DNA of 7,653 nt, taken from contig JAQCNG010000178.1 in assembly GCA_028275145.1 (NCBI GenBank), positions 1 to 7,653 on the forward strand. Reading direction: 5' to 3'. Under the pieces are notes generated by a model. It did not search any database. It was not told where the DNA came from and was given only the letters and a program-made list of their open reading frames with translations. Below are positions 1-5,744 of the stretch, one piece after another. The position numbers and the translations under genes are program-made. The DNA comes from Halovenus sp. (GTDB lineage: Archaea; Halobacteriota; Halobacteria; Halobacteriales; Haloarculaceae). Position 1 is the stretch's first letter, and each line of letters begins with the position of its first letter.

Positions 1-200
1 CCATCCGACCCCGTGGTGACTGCGCTTGCAGCACTTCCGCTAACGTGGACTCCGGTGACGCCTGCTGGCGTCCCTGCGGCCAAAACAACGCTGGGACGCC
101 AAACATGGCTGAGGATACACGTAACGGCGGCTTGGCACCGCCCGCAGTCTAACCCACTTCAGCCCATGAGCACCTCTTCGGATTCCTACCGGGATGGTGC

Positions 201-275
201 TCGGTTGGACTGCAAACCTGAAACTCCCAACTGCCGTCGGGATTCATCCCGCCTTCAGGCGGAGGAGGATGTCAA
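201..275 (+). mobile_element. IS200/IS605 (IS1341-type) right-end / omega-RNA scar
   Basis: The sequence ends in a compact hairpin, CCGCC-TTCA-GGCGG at 249-262, followed by GGAGGAT and GTCAA at 271-275. From my knowledge of haloarchaeal genomes, this ending (TTCAGGCGG, then GGAGGATGTCAA) is the characteristic right end of IS1341-type elements. There it forms the 3' scaffold of the sense-overlapping or omega RNA used by TnpB. An overlapping alternative hairpin, CGGGAT at 238-243 against ATCCCG at 246-251, lies just upstream. If the assignment is right, the guide segment of the RNA would begin at about 276. No complete tnpB is visible in the 200 bases upstream, so this is either a remnant or the end of an element that begins left of the window. 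Confidence 0.55.
249..262 (+). repeat. Terminal hairpin of the IS right end
   Basis: This is a perfect 5-bp stem, CCGCC (249-253) with GGCGG (258-262), around a TTCA loop. In IS200/IS605 elements a subterminal hairpin at each end is recognised by the TnpA transposase. The same structure lies in the TnpB omega-RNA scaffold. The hairpin is directly visible; its role is inferred from the family. Confidence 0.6.
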
Positions 276-511
276 CTGCGCGGGCGGTACAGAGAGTCAA
301 TAACGACAGAAGCCGACCAGAACGGTCCCCGTCGGGATCTCCGGCTGAGGCAGAGTCCGGACGGCCAGTGGACCACGGACTGACAGCCAAAGACAAGACG
401 AGTCGGGAAGCGCTCGATACGCTCGAGGATACTGTGGCGGCAGTCTATGGTGATGGTGGTCACACACCAACTGACAGTATGACTCGTATGGGGTTCGAGC
501 AGCAGGAATAG
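276..511 (+). pseudogene. Possible 3' remnant of a gene beside the IS scar
   Basis: A plus-strand frame stays open across the IS right end and stops at 509-511. The part after the scar becomes more haloarchaeal in character, with a Glu/Asp-rich segment containing EALDTLEDTVAAVYGD and ending TRMGFEQQE. I do not recognise the protein family. Possible starts are the ATG at 194 or the ATG at 269, but both lie inside IS-like sequence, so the frame may be the tail of a gene interrupted by insertion. It ends 99 bases before the antitoxin start. It could equally be a chance open frame, since GC-rich DNA has many. Confidence 0.22.
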
Positions 512-610
512 CGTATGAGAGCGGGGAGAGTCGGTATCTGTGCCAGAGTAAGGAGTCCCGAAGTCGTACCTACCGCTGGAGTCAAGTGTCCGCCACCTGT
601 TCTTCCAGAC

Positions 611-895
611 ATGGTGGAGTCAGCGTCGGCACGCATTGCCCGCGAGGTTCACGACGAGCCACACATCGAAGGGCGGCGCGTGACGGTCCGGCACGTCCGT
701 ACGCTAGTCGAGGAGCGCAGCAAGTCGCCGGTCGACGTGGCAGAGGAACTCGATCTCGCACTCACCGATGTCTACGCCGCGCTCCACTACTACCACGCAC
801 GTCCCGAGGAGATGCGTCGGGTCGAACAGGAACGCCAGGTCGCAATCGAAAAATACAGCCACCTGACGACTGACCCCGACGACGTGCGCGAGTAA
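611..895 (+). CDS. DUF433-type antitoxin, partner of the DUF5615 toxin
   Basis: This small acidic protein of 94 residues resembles the DUF433 family, whose members are encoded next to DUF5615 PIN-like proteins and are considered their antitoxins. The family pattern is visible. Residues 8-20 (ARIAREVHDEPHIEG) match the entry into the domain. Residues 21-36 (GRRVTVRHVRTLVEER) match the G-x-R-V-x-V-R segment. Residues 39-61 are the helix-turn-helix-like part, with spaced SPVDVAEELDLALTDVYAAL followed by HYYH. The C-terminal 30 residues are charged and probably wrap the toxin. The ATG at 611 is preferred over one at 515 because the extra 32 residues are Pro/Cys-rich, non-acidic and outside the domain. 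Its TAA overlaps the next start (TAATG, 893-897), indicating translational coupling. No clear TATA box is seen upstream. The antitoxin role is inference from family and pairing. Confidence 0.82.
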   Translation: MVESASARIAREVHDEPHIEGRRVTVRHVRTLVEERSKSPVDVAEELDLALTDVYAALHYYHARPEEMRRVEQERQVAIEKYSHLTTDPDDVRE

Positions 896-1242
896 TGTCG
901 TCCGGGTACCGCATTCTCGCCGACGAGAATATCGAGCGAGCGACACGACGCTATCTGGCCGACCTCGGACACGACATCACGTGGGTCGGCGATGTCGACG
1001 ACGTGGGACTCGGGGCGGACGACGAGGAAATCGCTCGCTACGCACGGAGGGTCGACTGTCTCATACTGACACAGGACGACGATTTCTTTACAGAGTTCGA
1101 CATCGACGAGACAGCAGGTGTGCTGTTCCAGCGCGACCAGGCGCTCTCGACGAAGGAGGTCGGTGACGCCGTTCACGAGATGTCACGGTATCTCGACCAG
1201 TCCGAGGTGACACTCGAGTACGTCAGTCGGAATTGGCTGTAG
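895..1242 (+). CDS. DUF5615 PIN-like toxin (putative RNase)
   Basis: This 115-residue protein resembles the DUF5615 / Mut7-C-like branch of the PIN superfamily, predicted metal-dependent RNases. Conserved acidic positions are visible. ADEN at residues 9-12 is the first beta strand with the catalytic Asp. ADDEEIARYA at 41-50 is the usual (S/D)DEEI helix. DCLILTQDDDF at 54-64 is the second acidic cluster, corresponding to the family's LLTxDxDF. The start overlaps the stop of the DUF433 gene by one base, the classic order of antitoxin first, toxin second. All expected acidic residues are present, so nothing suggests inactivation. Substrate is unknown; tRNA or mRNA cleavage is likely by family analogy. 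It lies about 600 bases from an IS200/IS605-like scar, consistent with a mobile accessory module. A hairpin follows the stop by five bases. Confidence 0.85.
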   Translation: MSSGYRILADENIERATRRYLADLGHDITWVGDVDDVGLGADDEEIARYARRVDCLILTQDDDFFTEFDIDETAGVLFQRDQALSTKEVGDAVHEMSRYLDQSEVTLEYVSRNWL

Positions 1243-1406
1243 CACGGCAACCGACGCATCGGCGCTTCGGTTGTGAATCGAGTGGCCGCTGTGATGCTCT
1301 GGTTGGAGCTCCAGCATGCGTCGACAACCGCGGGGTCAGGTGGTTCGAGTTTCTCCGAATCACAGGAGACTGGGTGTGTGTGTGGATAGAGCGAAACCGG
1401 TGACCG
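1243..1406. other. Convergent spacer between toxin and proS
   Basis: These 164 bases separate the 3' ends of the plus-strand toxin gene and the minus-strand proS. Apart from the hairpin at 1248-1273 and a short GT-rich run near 1375-1383, I see no gene or structured element. A minus-strand frame crosses it but gives a Ser/Arg-rich, non-acidic product overlapping the toxin, so it is not called. Confidence 0.5.
1248..1273 (+). terminator. Hairpin after the toxin gene
   Basis: CAACCGA (1248-1254) pairs with TCGGTTG (1267-1273). Inside it CGC (1255-1257) pairs with GCG (1262-1264) around an ATCG loop, leaving a two-base bulge (1265-1266). The ten-pair stem begins five bases after the toxin stop. 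There is no long T-run, so a role in termination or mRNA 3'-end stability is inference. Confidence 0.4.
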
Positions 1407-2657
1407 CTACTCGAACAGCTCCGACACCTCACCGCGGGTGATGTATTGGGTTTCGCCGTCCCGGGTTTCGAGTTCGAGTTCGCCCGTCTCGCGGAAGTTG
1501 TTGCCGATGATCAGTTTGTACGGGATACCCAGCAGGTCGCTCTCGGCGAAGCGCTCGCCGATTGTCCGGTCGGGGTCGTCAAAGAGGAGCGTCTCCGCGG
1601 TGTTGCACTCCTCGTGGAGCACGTCAGCGACCGCCGCGAGTTCGTCGTCGTACTCCAGCGGGACAATAGAGACGGTGTAGGGGGCGACGCTGTCGGCCCC
1701 GTTGCCGGGCCAGCGACAGCCGTCGCCGTCGCCGTGCTGGGCGACGATTGTGTGCAGCAGGCGCTCGACCCCGATGCCGTAACTCCCCATCAGCACCTCC
1801 TGGCGGGAGCCGTCGGCCATGTCGACCGCCAGCCCCATCGGGTCGGCGTAGCGGTCGCCCAACTCGAAGATGTGGGCAATCTCGATGCCCTCGCCGCCCA
1901 CGAGCGTGGCCCCGCAGTCGGGGCAGTCCTCGCCGGGTTCGGCGTCCTCGGGCGAGTCGGGAATCGCGCCGAACCGGCAGTCATCGGCGGGACAGCAGGT
2001 GAGTGGGGTGGTCCCGGTTTCGACGGGCGCGACGAACTCCTCGGAGGCGGGCCCGCCCATGACGCTGTTGTCGGCCCCGACGACCGCAAACGCCACACCG
2101 AGACGCTCGAACAGTCCACAGTAGGCCTCCCGGACCCGCGCGTAGTGCTCGGTCAGGGACTCGCGGGTGGCGTGCAGACTGTATGCGTCCTGCATGGTGA
2201 ACTCCTTCGTGCGGAGCAGACCCCGGCGTGCGTGGTCGTCGCGGTGTTTGCGGCCAATCTGGTAACACAGGATGGGAAGGTCCTCGTAGGACCGAACCAG
2301 TCCCGAGAACAGGTGGACCACACCCTCCTCGTGGGAGGGTGCGAGACACATCTCCTGGCCGTCGCGGTTCTTCAGGGTGAACATCTCCTCGCCGAAACTG
2401 TCCCAGCGACCGCTCTCCTCCCAGAGGCCGCGGTAGTTCAACTGGGGCAGCCGTATCTTCTGTGCGCCGATTTCGCGCATCGCCTCGTCGATGCGGTCGA
2501 TGATGCCACCGCGGACACGCTCGCCCGTGAGCGTGAACCCGTACAGGCCGCTGCCGAACTGCCGGACGAGACCGGCCCGGCGCACCAGCGCGACCGTCTC
2601 GCCGCCCTGGCCGCCGGCCTCTCGCCGGGTGAACAGTTTCGCCTCACTTCGTCGCAT
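1407..2657 (-). CDS. proS: Prolyl-tRNA synthetase, short bacterial-type without INS domain
   Basis: This 416-residue class II synthetase would charge tRNA-Pro with proline in the cytoplasm. The N-terminal segment (RAGLVRQFGSGLYGFTLTG, about 27-45) and LWEESGRWDSFGEEMF (78-93) match bacterial-type ProRS. APSHEE (106-111) stands where bacterial enzymes have GPTHEE. Motif 2 is at about 139-162 (RTKEFTMQDAYS) and motif 3 is GSYGIGVERL (291-300). The anticodon-binding domain spans about 325-416. E. coli ProRS is about 570 residues; the difference is the INS editing domain between motifs 2 and 3. Here only about 40 residues remain, with a possible zinc knuckle (Cys222, Cys227, Cys245, Cys248). The C-terminal extension typical of archaeal ProRS is also absent. 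Haloarchaea usually encode an archaeal-type ProRS, so this may be a second copy. The ATG matches the bacterial N terminus and sits about 25 bases after a TATA-like site. Confidence 0.93.
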   Translation of the reverse strand: MRRSEAKLFTRREAGGQGGETVALVRRAGLVRQFGSGLYGFTLTGERVRGGIIDRIDEAMREIGAQKIRLPQLNYRGLWEESGRWDSFGEEMFTLKNRDGQEMCLAPSHEEGVVHLFSGLVRSYEDLPILCYQIGRKHRDDHARRGLLRTKEFTMQDAYSLHATRESLTEHYARVREAYCGLFERLGVAFAVVGADNSVMGGPASEEFVAPVETGTTPLTCCPADDCRFGAIPDSPEDAEPGEDCPDCGATLVGGEGIEIAHIFELGDRYADPMGLAVDMADGSRQEVLMGSYGIGVERLLHTIVAQHGDGDGCRWPGNGADSVAPYTVSIVPLEYDDELAAVADVLHEECNTAETLLFDDPDRTIGERFAESDLLGIPYKLIIGNNFRETGELELETRDGETQYITRGEVSELFE

Positions 2658-2680
2658 CGTCCGTACTCACGGGGCCGGCC

Positions 2681-2690
2681 CTTTCGTATG
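2681..2690 (-). promoter_or_regulatory. TATA-like element of proS
   Basis: Read on the minus strand this is CATACGAAAG, the most A/T-rich patch in an otherwise GC-rich spacer. It lies about 24-33 bases upstream of the proS ATG. That spacing would place transcription start at or next to the start codon, as in leaderless haloarchaeal genes. Confidence 0.4.
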
Positions 2691-2749
2691 TTCCGACCGG
2701 TCCGGTCCCGACCCCCGTCTCTGTCGGCAACGGCAGTCGGGGTGTCCGG

Positions 2750-3823
2750 TCAGTCAGACTCACCGGCCTCGGTCTGTCGCTCGCGCCAGTCGACGAGTTC
2801 GTCCTCGTCGGCGTCGTCGAGCGCGTCACCGTAGTAAGAGAGGGGATGCGAGATGGTCTCACAGCGGTCGTCCATGTTGACACAGTCGCCGTAGGACTGC
2901 ATCGTCGCACAGGAGGGCGGCGAGTAGTCGGTCGAACTGGTCGCGCCCCGGATGTGGTCGACCTGGTAGCGGGTGACATCCTCGCCGAAACCGGGGTTGA
3001 CCTGGAACAGGTCGACAATCTCGTCGGTCGAGAGGCCGATACTCGTCAGAAAGGAGGCGATGGCAAAGCGGGAGTGGTGTTCGAGGTGTTCGCCCTTCTG
3101 GATCTGGTCGAGCAGGTAGGTCATGCAGGGTGGGAACATCTCGGGAACCACCGTGTCGATATCGCGCATCAGGTCCAGGTCGGCGAGTCGCTCCCGGAGG
3201 CGGCCCTGCTCGTCGTCGAGTTCCGTCGCGACCGGGTCGGGGACCGGGAGTGGCAGTCCGTCGTCGACCCGCTGTCTGACCGCCTCACCCACCAGCGAGA
3301 GCAGTTCCGCCTCTGTGACGGGCACCTCACCGTCAGCGAGTTCCCGGTTGACCAGTCGCCACTCGTCACCGAACTGGTCGGCGGCCAGTCGCAGGTACGT
3401 CCCCACCCCGACGTGGTAGCCGTCGGGTGTCTCCCGGACCGTCTCCGAGAGGTCGAACTCCGCGAGCAGGTCCGACAGGCCGAGTCGTCGCCGGCGACTG
3501 CTCTTGAGCGCGCTCCCCTGCCGGTCGGCTTCGAGGCGCTGCCGGGCGGTTCTGGCCTCGGCGCGGGTGTACTTGCGGGTCAGGACGTGCTCGTCGACCA
3601 GCGAGACGAGCACCCGCGCGACCGGGTACGAGAGCACCTCCACGCGCACGCGCCGGTGTTGCTCACCGACGACGCCCTCCTCGAGCGCCAGTTCGATGCG
3701 CTCCATCGCGCGCTCGACGACCGTTCTCTCACCCCCCACAACCTCGGCGAGGTCCACCTCGGCGGCCGCCACCGCCTCGCGGGCCGAGCGCAGAAACGGG
3801 TAGCGGGCGTGTAGCGACTCCAT
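2750..3823 (-). CDS. priL: DNA primase large subunit PriL
   Basis: PriL is the regulatory Fe-S subunit of the archaeal/eukaryotic-type primase. With PriS it makes the RNA/DNA primers for replication. The protein is 357 residues, normal for haloarchaea. Its N terminus (LHARYPFLRSAREAV, residues 4-18) is typical of the family. The helical N-terminal domain runs to about 200. The Fe-S domain carries four cysteines in the family arrangement: Cys233 in FPPCM, Cys305 in PPSCATM, Cys314 in YGDC, and Cys321 in DRC, followed by HPLSYYG (326-332). HHSRFAIASFL at 249-259 is the conserved histidine-bearing helix. An acidic tail follows 334. The gene sits between a membrane protein 59 bases upstream and proS 92 bases downstream, all on the same strand. 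priS is not in the window. No truncation or missing ligand is seen. Confidence 0.95.
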   Translation of the reverse strand: MESLHARYPFLRSAREAVAAAEVDLAEVVGGERTVVERAMERIELALEEGVVGEQHRRVRVEVLSYPVARVLVSLVDEHVLTRKYTRAEARTARQRLEADRQGSALKSSRRRRLGLSDLLAEFDLSETVRETPDGYHVGVGTYLRLAADQFGDEWRLVNRELADGEVPVTEAELLSLVGEAVRQRVDDGLPLPVPDPVATELDDEQGRLRERLADLDLMRDIDTVVPEMFPPCMTYLLDQIQKGEHLEHHSRFAIASFLTSIGLSTDEIVDLFQVNPGFGEDVTRYQVDHIRGATSSTDYSPPSCATMQSYGDCVNMDDRCETISHPLSYYGDALDDADEDELVDWRERQTEAGESD

Positions 3824-3848
3824 GGCAGGTCTGTTGTGTGCCCGCGAG

Positions 3849-3857
3849 CAAAAAGCC
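3849..3857 (-). promoter_or_regulatory. Weak TATA-like element of priL
   Basis: On the minus strand this reads GGCTTTTTG, about 26-34 bases upstream of the priL ATG, in the 59-base gap after the membrane protein gene. It is the only A/T-rich patch there. It could drive a leaderless priL mRNA, but readthrough from the upstream gene is equally possible. Confidence 0.25.
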
Positions 3858-3882
3858 GGCGGTCACTGGGGGACCGGACCGC

Positions 3883-4569
3883 TCACAGCCGTTTCATCCT
3901 GCTGTCGTCGTCGCGCTCGCGTCCGCTCAGGTCCCGCGGCCCGGAGCCCTGGCGCTCTCGTCGCTGTGGCCCCCCGGACCCGGTTCCGTCTCTCTCTGAG
4001 TCGGTTACCCCGAGTTCGGTGACAGCATCGTCGCCGCTCCCGCCGTCGCCGACGAGTGACTCGTAGCGGTCGCGACTCACCTCGACGGTGCGTGTCTGGC
4101 CCTCGCGAATCACCTCCAGTTCGACCGTCCCGCGGGGAACGTTGCGGAGTCGCGCGGAGGCGAGCGCGCTGAACACGAACCACAGACCGAGCACACAGCC
4201 GGCAGCGTACACCCCGAGCGTCTCGAACGCTAGCGGGTCCGCGGTCCGTGTCCACCTGTCGGGGTAGGCAAACCAGAACAGCGCCACACCTACCAGCGTC
4301 AGTCCGGCGCCCGCCAGCACGCCGAGACGGTTCCGTCTGCTCGCCGGCAACACGACGACCACACCGAGCAACATCGCGGGTACCCCCAGCCCCGCGGCGA
4401 TGCCGGCGGACTGCTTTGCGCCCGTGCTCTCGGGTTCGACTGCCACCAGCACCATCGCCGCCAGCACCGCCACTCCCCCGGCAGCGGCCAACACCAGCCC
4501 CGTCCCGACCCTGTGTGGGTCCCGCAACCGGTCCCACCGGCGGTCGTAGGCCTCGTCCAGACTCGGCAT
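3883..4569 (-). CDS. Four-helix membrane protein upstream of priL
   Basis: This 228-residue protein has a short cytosolic-looking N terminus (SLDEAYDRRWDRLRDPHR, 3-20) and four predicted membrane segments at about 22-44, 54-75, 82-102 and 115-137. A soluble tail of about 90 residues follows. The tail starts with a short beta-like region (GTVELEVIREGQTRTVEV, 147-164). It then becomes Gly/Ser/Arg/Asp-rich and probably disordered, ending RMKRL. LGVPAMLLGVVVVLPASRR (61-79) and LFWFAYPDRW (97-106) resemble a conserved haloarchaeal membrane family that I recall as DUF7139; that name is tentative. Its biochemical role is unknown. It is the first gene of a same-strand run with priL, 59 bases away. 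The start is supported by a TATA-like patch 23-33 bases upstream. Confidence 0.82.
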   Translation of the reverse strand: MPSLDEAYDRRWDRLRDPHRVGTGLVLAAAGGVAVLAAMVLVAVEPESTGAKQSAGIAAGLGVPAMLLGVVVVLPASRRNRLGVLAGAGLTLVGVALFWFAYPDRWTRTADPLAFETLGVYAAGCVLGLWFVFSALASARLRNVPRGTVELEVIREGQTRTVEVSRDRYESLVGDGGSGDDAVTELGVTDSERDGTGSGGPQRRERQGSGPRDLSGRERDDDSRMKRL

Positions 4570-4591
4570 ACCCCCGCTTCGTCCGCCACCG

Positions 4592-4602
4592 TACTAAATG
4601 AT
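4592..4602 (-). promoter_or_regulatory. TATA-like element of the priL-side membrane protein
   Basis: On the minus strand this reads ATCATTTAGTA and lies about 23-33 bases upstream of the ATG at 4569. It is the only A/T-rich patch on this side of the divergent spacer, and it implies a leaderless transcript. Confidence 0.5.
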
Positions 4603-4690
4603 TCGTCAGACGCACGCACGACACCGTCGTGGTCTGGCCTGCCTCTGTGCCCACTCCCGTCGCGCCTCCGCGCTGCCGTCGTCAGCCCCC

Positions 4691-4723
4691 ATTACATTTA
4701 CATACTATCTTTCCTATATGTAA
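4691..4723 (+). promoter_or_regulatory. Promoter with three TTACAT sites (candidate operator)
   Basis: This is the most A/T-rich patch of the window, in the 158-base spacer between two divergent membrane-protein genes. TTACAT occurs twice in tandem (4692-4697 and 4698-4703) and once inverted as ATGTAA (4718-4723). The longer arms TTACATA (4698-4704) and TATGTAA (4717-4723) form a perfect 7-bp inverted repeat around 12 bases. The tandem copies occupy the TATA position, about 25-36 bases before the ATG at 4728. The inverted copy overlaps the expected transcription start. This geometry would let a dimeric regulator block initiation; the regulator is unknown. Confidence 0.5.
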
Positions 4724-4727
4724 CTTG

Positions 4728-5693
4728 ATGTCAGAAGAACCGGAAGACAGCGAGCAGAACCAGTCGCCGACGGACAACCAGTCCGACGACCGCCAGCAGA
4801 ATGGACAGCCACAGGACCAGTCCCGGAACCGGCCACGGGGACAGTCCCAGGACGGACCGCCCCAGGGTGGCCAGTCGCCGAACCAGCCTCAGGGTGGACA
4901 GCCCCAGGGTGGACAGCCCCAGGGTCAGCCCCCGAACCAGCCCCAGGGTGGACAGCCCCAGGGTCAGCCCCCGAACCAGCCCCAGGGGGGACAGCCCCGG
5001 GGTCAGCCCCCGAACCAGCCGCAGGGTCAGCCCCCGAACCAGCCACAGGGGGGACAGCCCCAGGGTGGACAACCGCTGAACCAGTCTCAGGGGCAACCAC
5101 AGGGCCAACCGCGAGGACAGCCACAGGGAGGACAGCCCCAGGGCCAACCGCGAGGACAGCCACAGGGCCAGGTCAGAGGGCAGCAGCGACGCGGACAGCC
5201 TCCGGCGAATCAGGTTGGGACCAACCTGGACATCGACACGGCCTACCTCCAGGAGTGGGTTGTCTACTTCACAGCACTGTTCGCCGTCGGCGGGGCCGGT
5301 CTCGGTGTTCTGTGGATACTCTTCGACGCCATCGACCAGTCGATATTCGAGGTGAGCAACCTCGGTGGGGTCGGGAGCGCCCTCGGTGCTACCTCGATAG
5401 TGGTGACGATGCTGATGATTCTCTCGGTGGCCGCCGTCTTTCTGGGTGCGTGGTTCGGCCGAAAGCTGCAGGAACCCGACCGGGAGTCGTTCGTGATTGC
5501 CGGTGGCTCGGTTGCAGCAGGAGGGGCGGCGTTTTTCTTCATCGTCTCGTTGCTGCTGTCAGTCGGACTCGATGGCCTGTCGCTCGATATCGGTGGTGTA
5601 ATCATCAACCTGATTCTGACCACAATCTTCGTGGGAGCCATCGCGGCCGGCGGTGCCGCGGTGACCCGGAATCTGGCCCCGCGGGACCTCTGA
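4728..5693 (+). CDS. Membrane protein with Pro/Gly/Gln-repeat N-terminal domain
   Basis: The family is not recognised. The 321-residue protein has three parts. Residues 1-30 are acidic, polar and Gln-rich. Residues 31-160 are almost entirely Gln, Pro, Gly, Asn and Arg, built from units such as QGGQP and QGQPPNQP. This part has few acidic residues and increasing Arg toward 130-155, unlike a normal haloarchaeal protein. Residues about 177-199, 221-243, 255-280 and 287-311 are four membrane segments. No signal peptide precedes the repeat, so it is probably cytoplasmic, although topology is not certain. The ATG at 4728 is chosen because it follows the promoter at 4691-4723; an in-frame upstream start at 4629 would include the promoter. 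A PGQ-rich soluble part tethered to a membrane could self-associate or bind a partner, which is inference. The gene converges on the Rieske gene with a 51-base gap. Confidence 0.8.
   Translation: MSEEPEDSEQNQSPTDNQSDDRQQNGQPQDQSRNRPRGQSQDGPPQGGQSPNQPQGGQPQGGQPQGQPPNQPQGGQPQGQPPNQPQGGQPRGQPPNQPQGQPPNQPQGGQPQGGQPLNQSQGQPQGQPRGQPQGGQPQGQPRGQPQGQVRGQQRRGQPPANQVGTNLDIDTAYLQEWVVYFTALFAVGGAGLGVLWILFDAIDQSIFEVSNLGGVGSALGATSIVVTMLMILSVAAVFLGAWFGRKLQEPDRESFVIAGGSVAAGGAAFFFIVSLLLSVGLDGLSLDIGGVIINLILTTIFVGAIAAGGAAVTRNLAPRDL
4862..5175 (+). repeat. Imperfect tandem repeat encoding the PGQ domain
   Basis: The repeat is made of in-frame units. One is a 15-base unit encoding QGGQP (CAGGGTGGACAGCCC). Another is a 24-base unit encoding QGQPPNQP that recurs at about 4919, 4958, 4997 and 5021. 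A 39-base period also occurs, with about 28 bases identical between the copies starting at 5100 and 5139. All units are multiples of three, so copy-number change would keep the frame. The mix of near-identical and diverged units points to expansion by slippage or unequal recombination. Confidence 0.8.
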
Positions 5694-5744
5694 GTTCGAC
5701 ACCCGGCACCCGACACGGGAGCCTCGCGGTTCGCTACGTCCCGC
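5694..5744. other. Short convergent spacer
   Basis: Fifty-one bases separate the converging stop codons of the PGQ membrane protein and the Rieske protein. A small CCCG-ACA-CGGG hairpin is present (about 5708-5718). It is too short to call as a terminator with confidence. Confidence 0.35.

Larger units (their letters stand above)
1..610. other. Gene-poor accessory stretch
   Basis: No convincing intact coding gene is seen here. A plus-strand frame is open from base 1 to 303, but its translation is Arg/Thr/Pro-rich, not acidic, and has no recognisable domain. A second frame is open from base 3 to about 150 and also gives nothing recognisable. The stretch contains an IS200/IS605-like right-end sequence (about 201-275) and a possible gene remnant (276-511). 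It is visibly less GC-rich than the housekeeping genes to the right, which fits an accessory or degraded insertion region. Bases 1-200 could be the decayed 3' end of a tnpB gene, but I could not recognise TnpB residues in any frame. Confidence 0.6.

Noticed and set aside
13..303. Plus-strand 96-codon frame at the left edge
   Set aside because: It runs through the IS right-end hairpin and is basic with no recognisable domain; at most it contains a decayed tnpB tail.
1223..1432. Minus-strand 69-codon frame between toxin and proS
   Set aside because: It overlaps the 3' ends of both genes, and its Ser/Arg/Thr-rich composition does not look like haloarchaeal coding sequence.
1446..2834. Long plus-strand open frame (462 codons) opposite proS
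   Set aside because: It lies antisense to a clearly conserved synthetase. Its Val/Ala/Gly-rich translation without domains is typical of the complement of GC-rich haloarchaeal genes.
2846..3814. Long plus-strand open frame opposite priL
   Set aside because: It is a shadow of priL, whose Fe-S cysteines and conserved motifs are on the minus strand.
3863..4654. Minus-strand 263-codon frame overlapping the membrane protein gene
   Set aside because: Its product is Arg/Gly-rich and non-acidic, and the overlapping 228-codon frame has clear membrane segments and a promoter.
4862..5080. G-quadruplex from repeated GGG
   Set aside because: GGG runs are separated by about 12 or more bases, longer than canonical G4 loops, and are explained by the Gln-Gly-Gly codons.
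4714..5163. Minus-strand frames opposite the PGQ repeat
   Set aside because: Their low-complexity Val/Ala/Gly or Leu-rich translations simply mirror the repeat DNA, and they run through the promoter of the plus-strand gene.
4862..5175. CRISPR array
   Set aside because: The units are contiguous, in frame and without unique spacers; the period is set by codons for QGGQP and QGQPPNQP.
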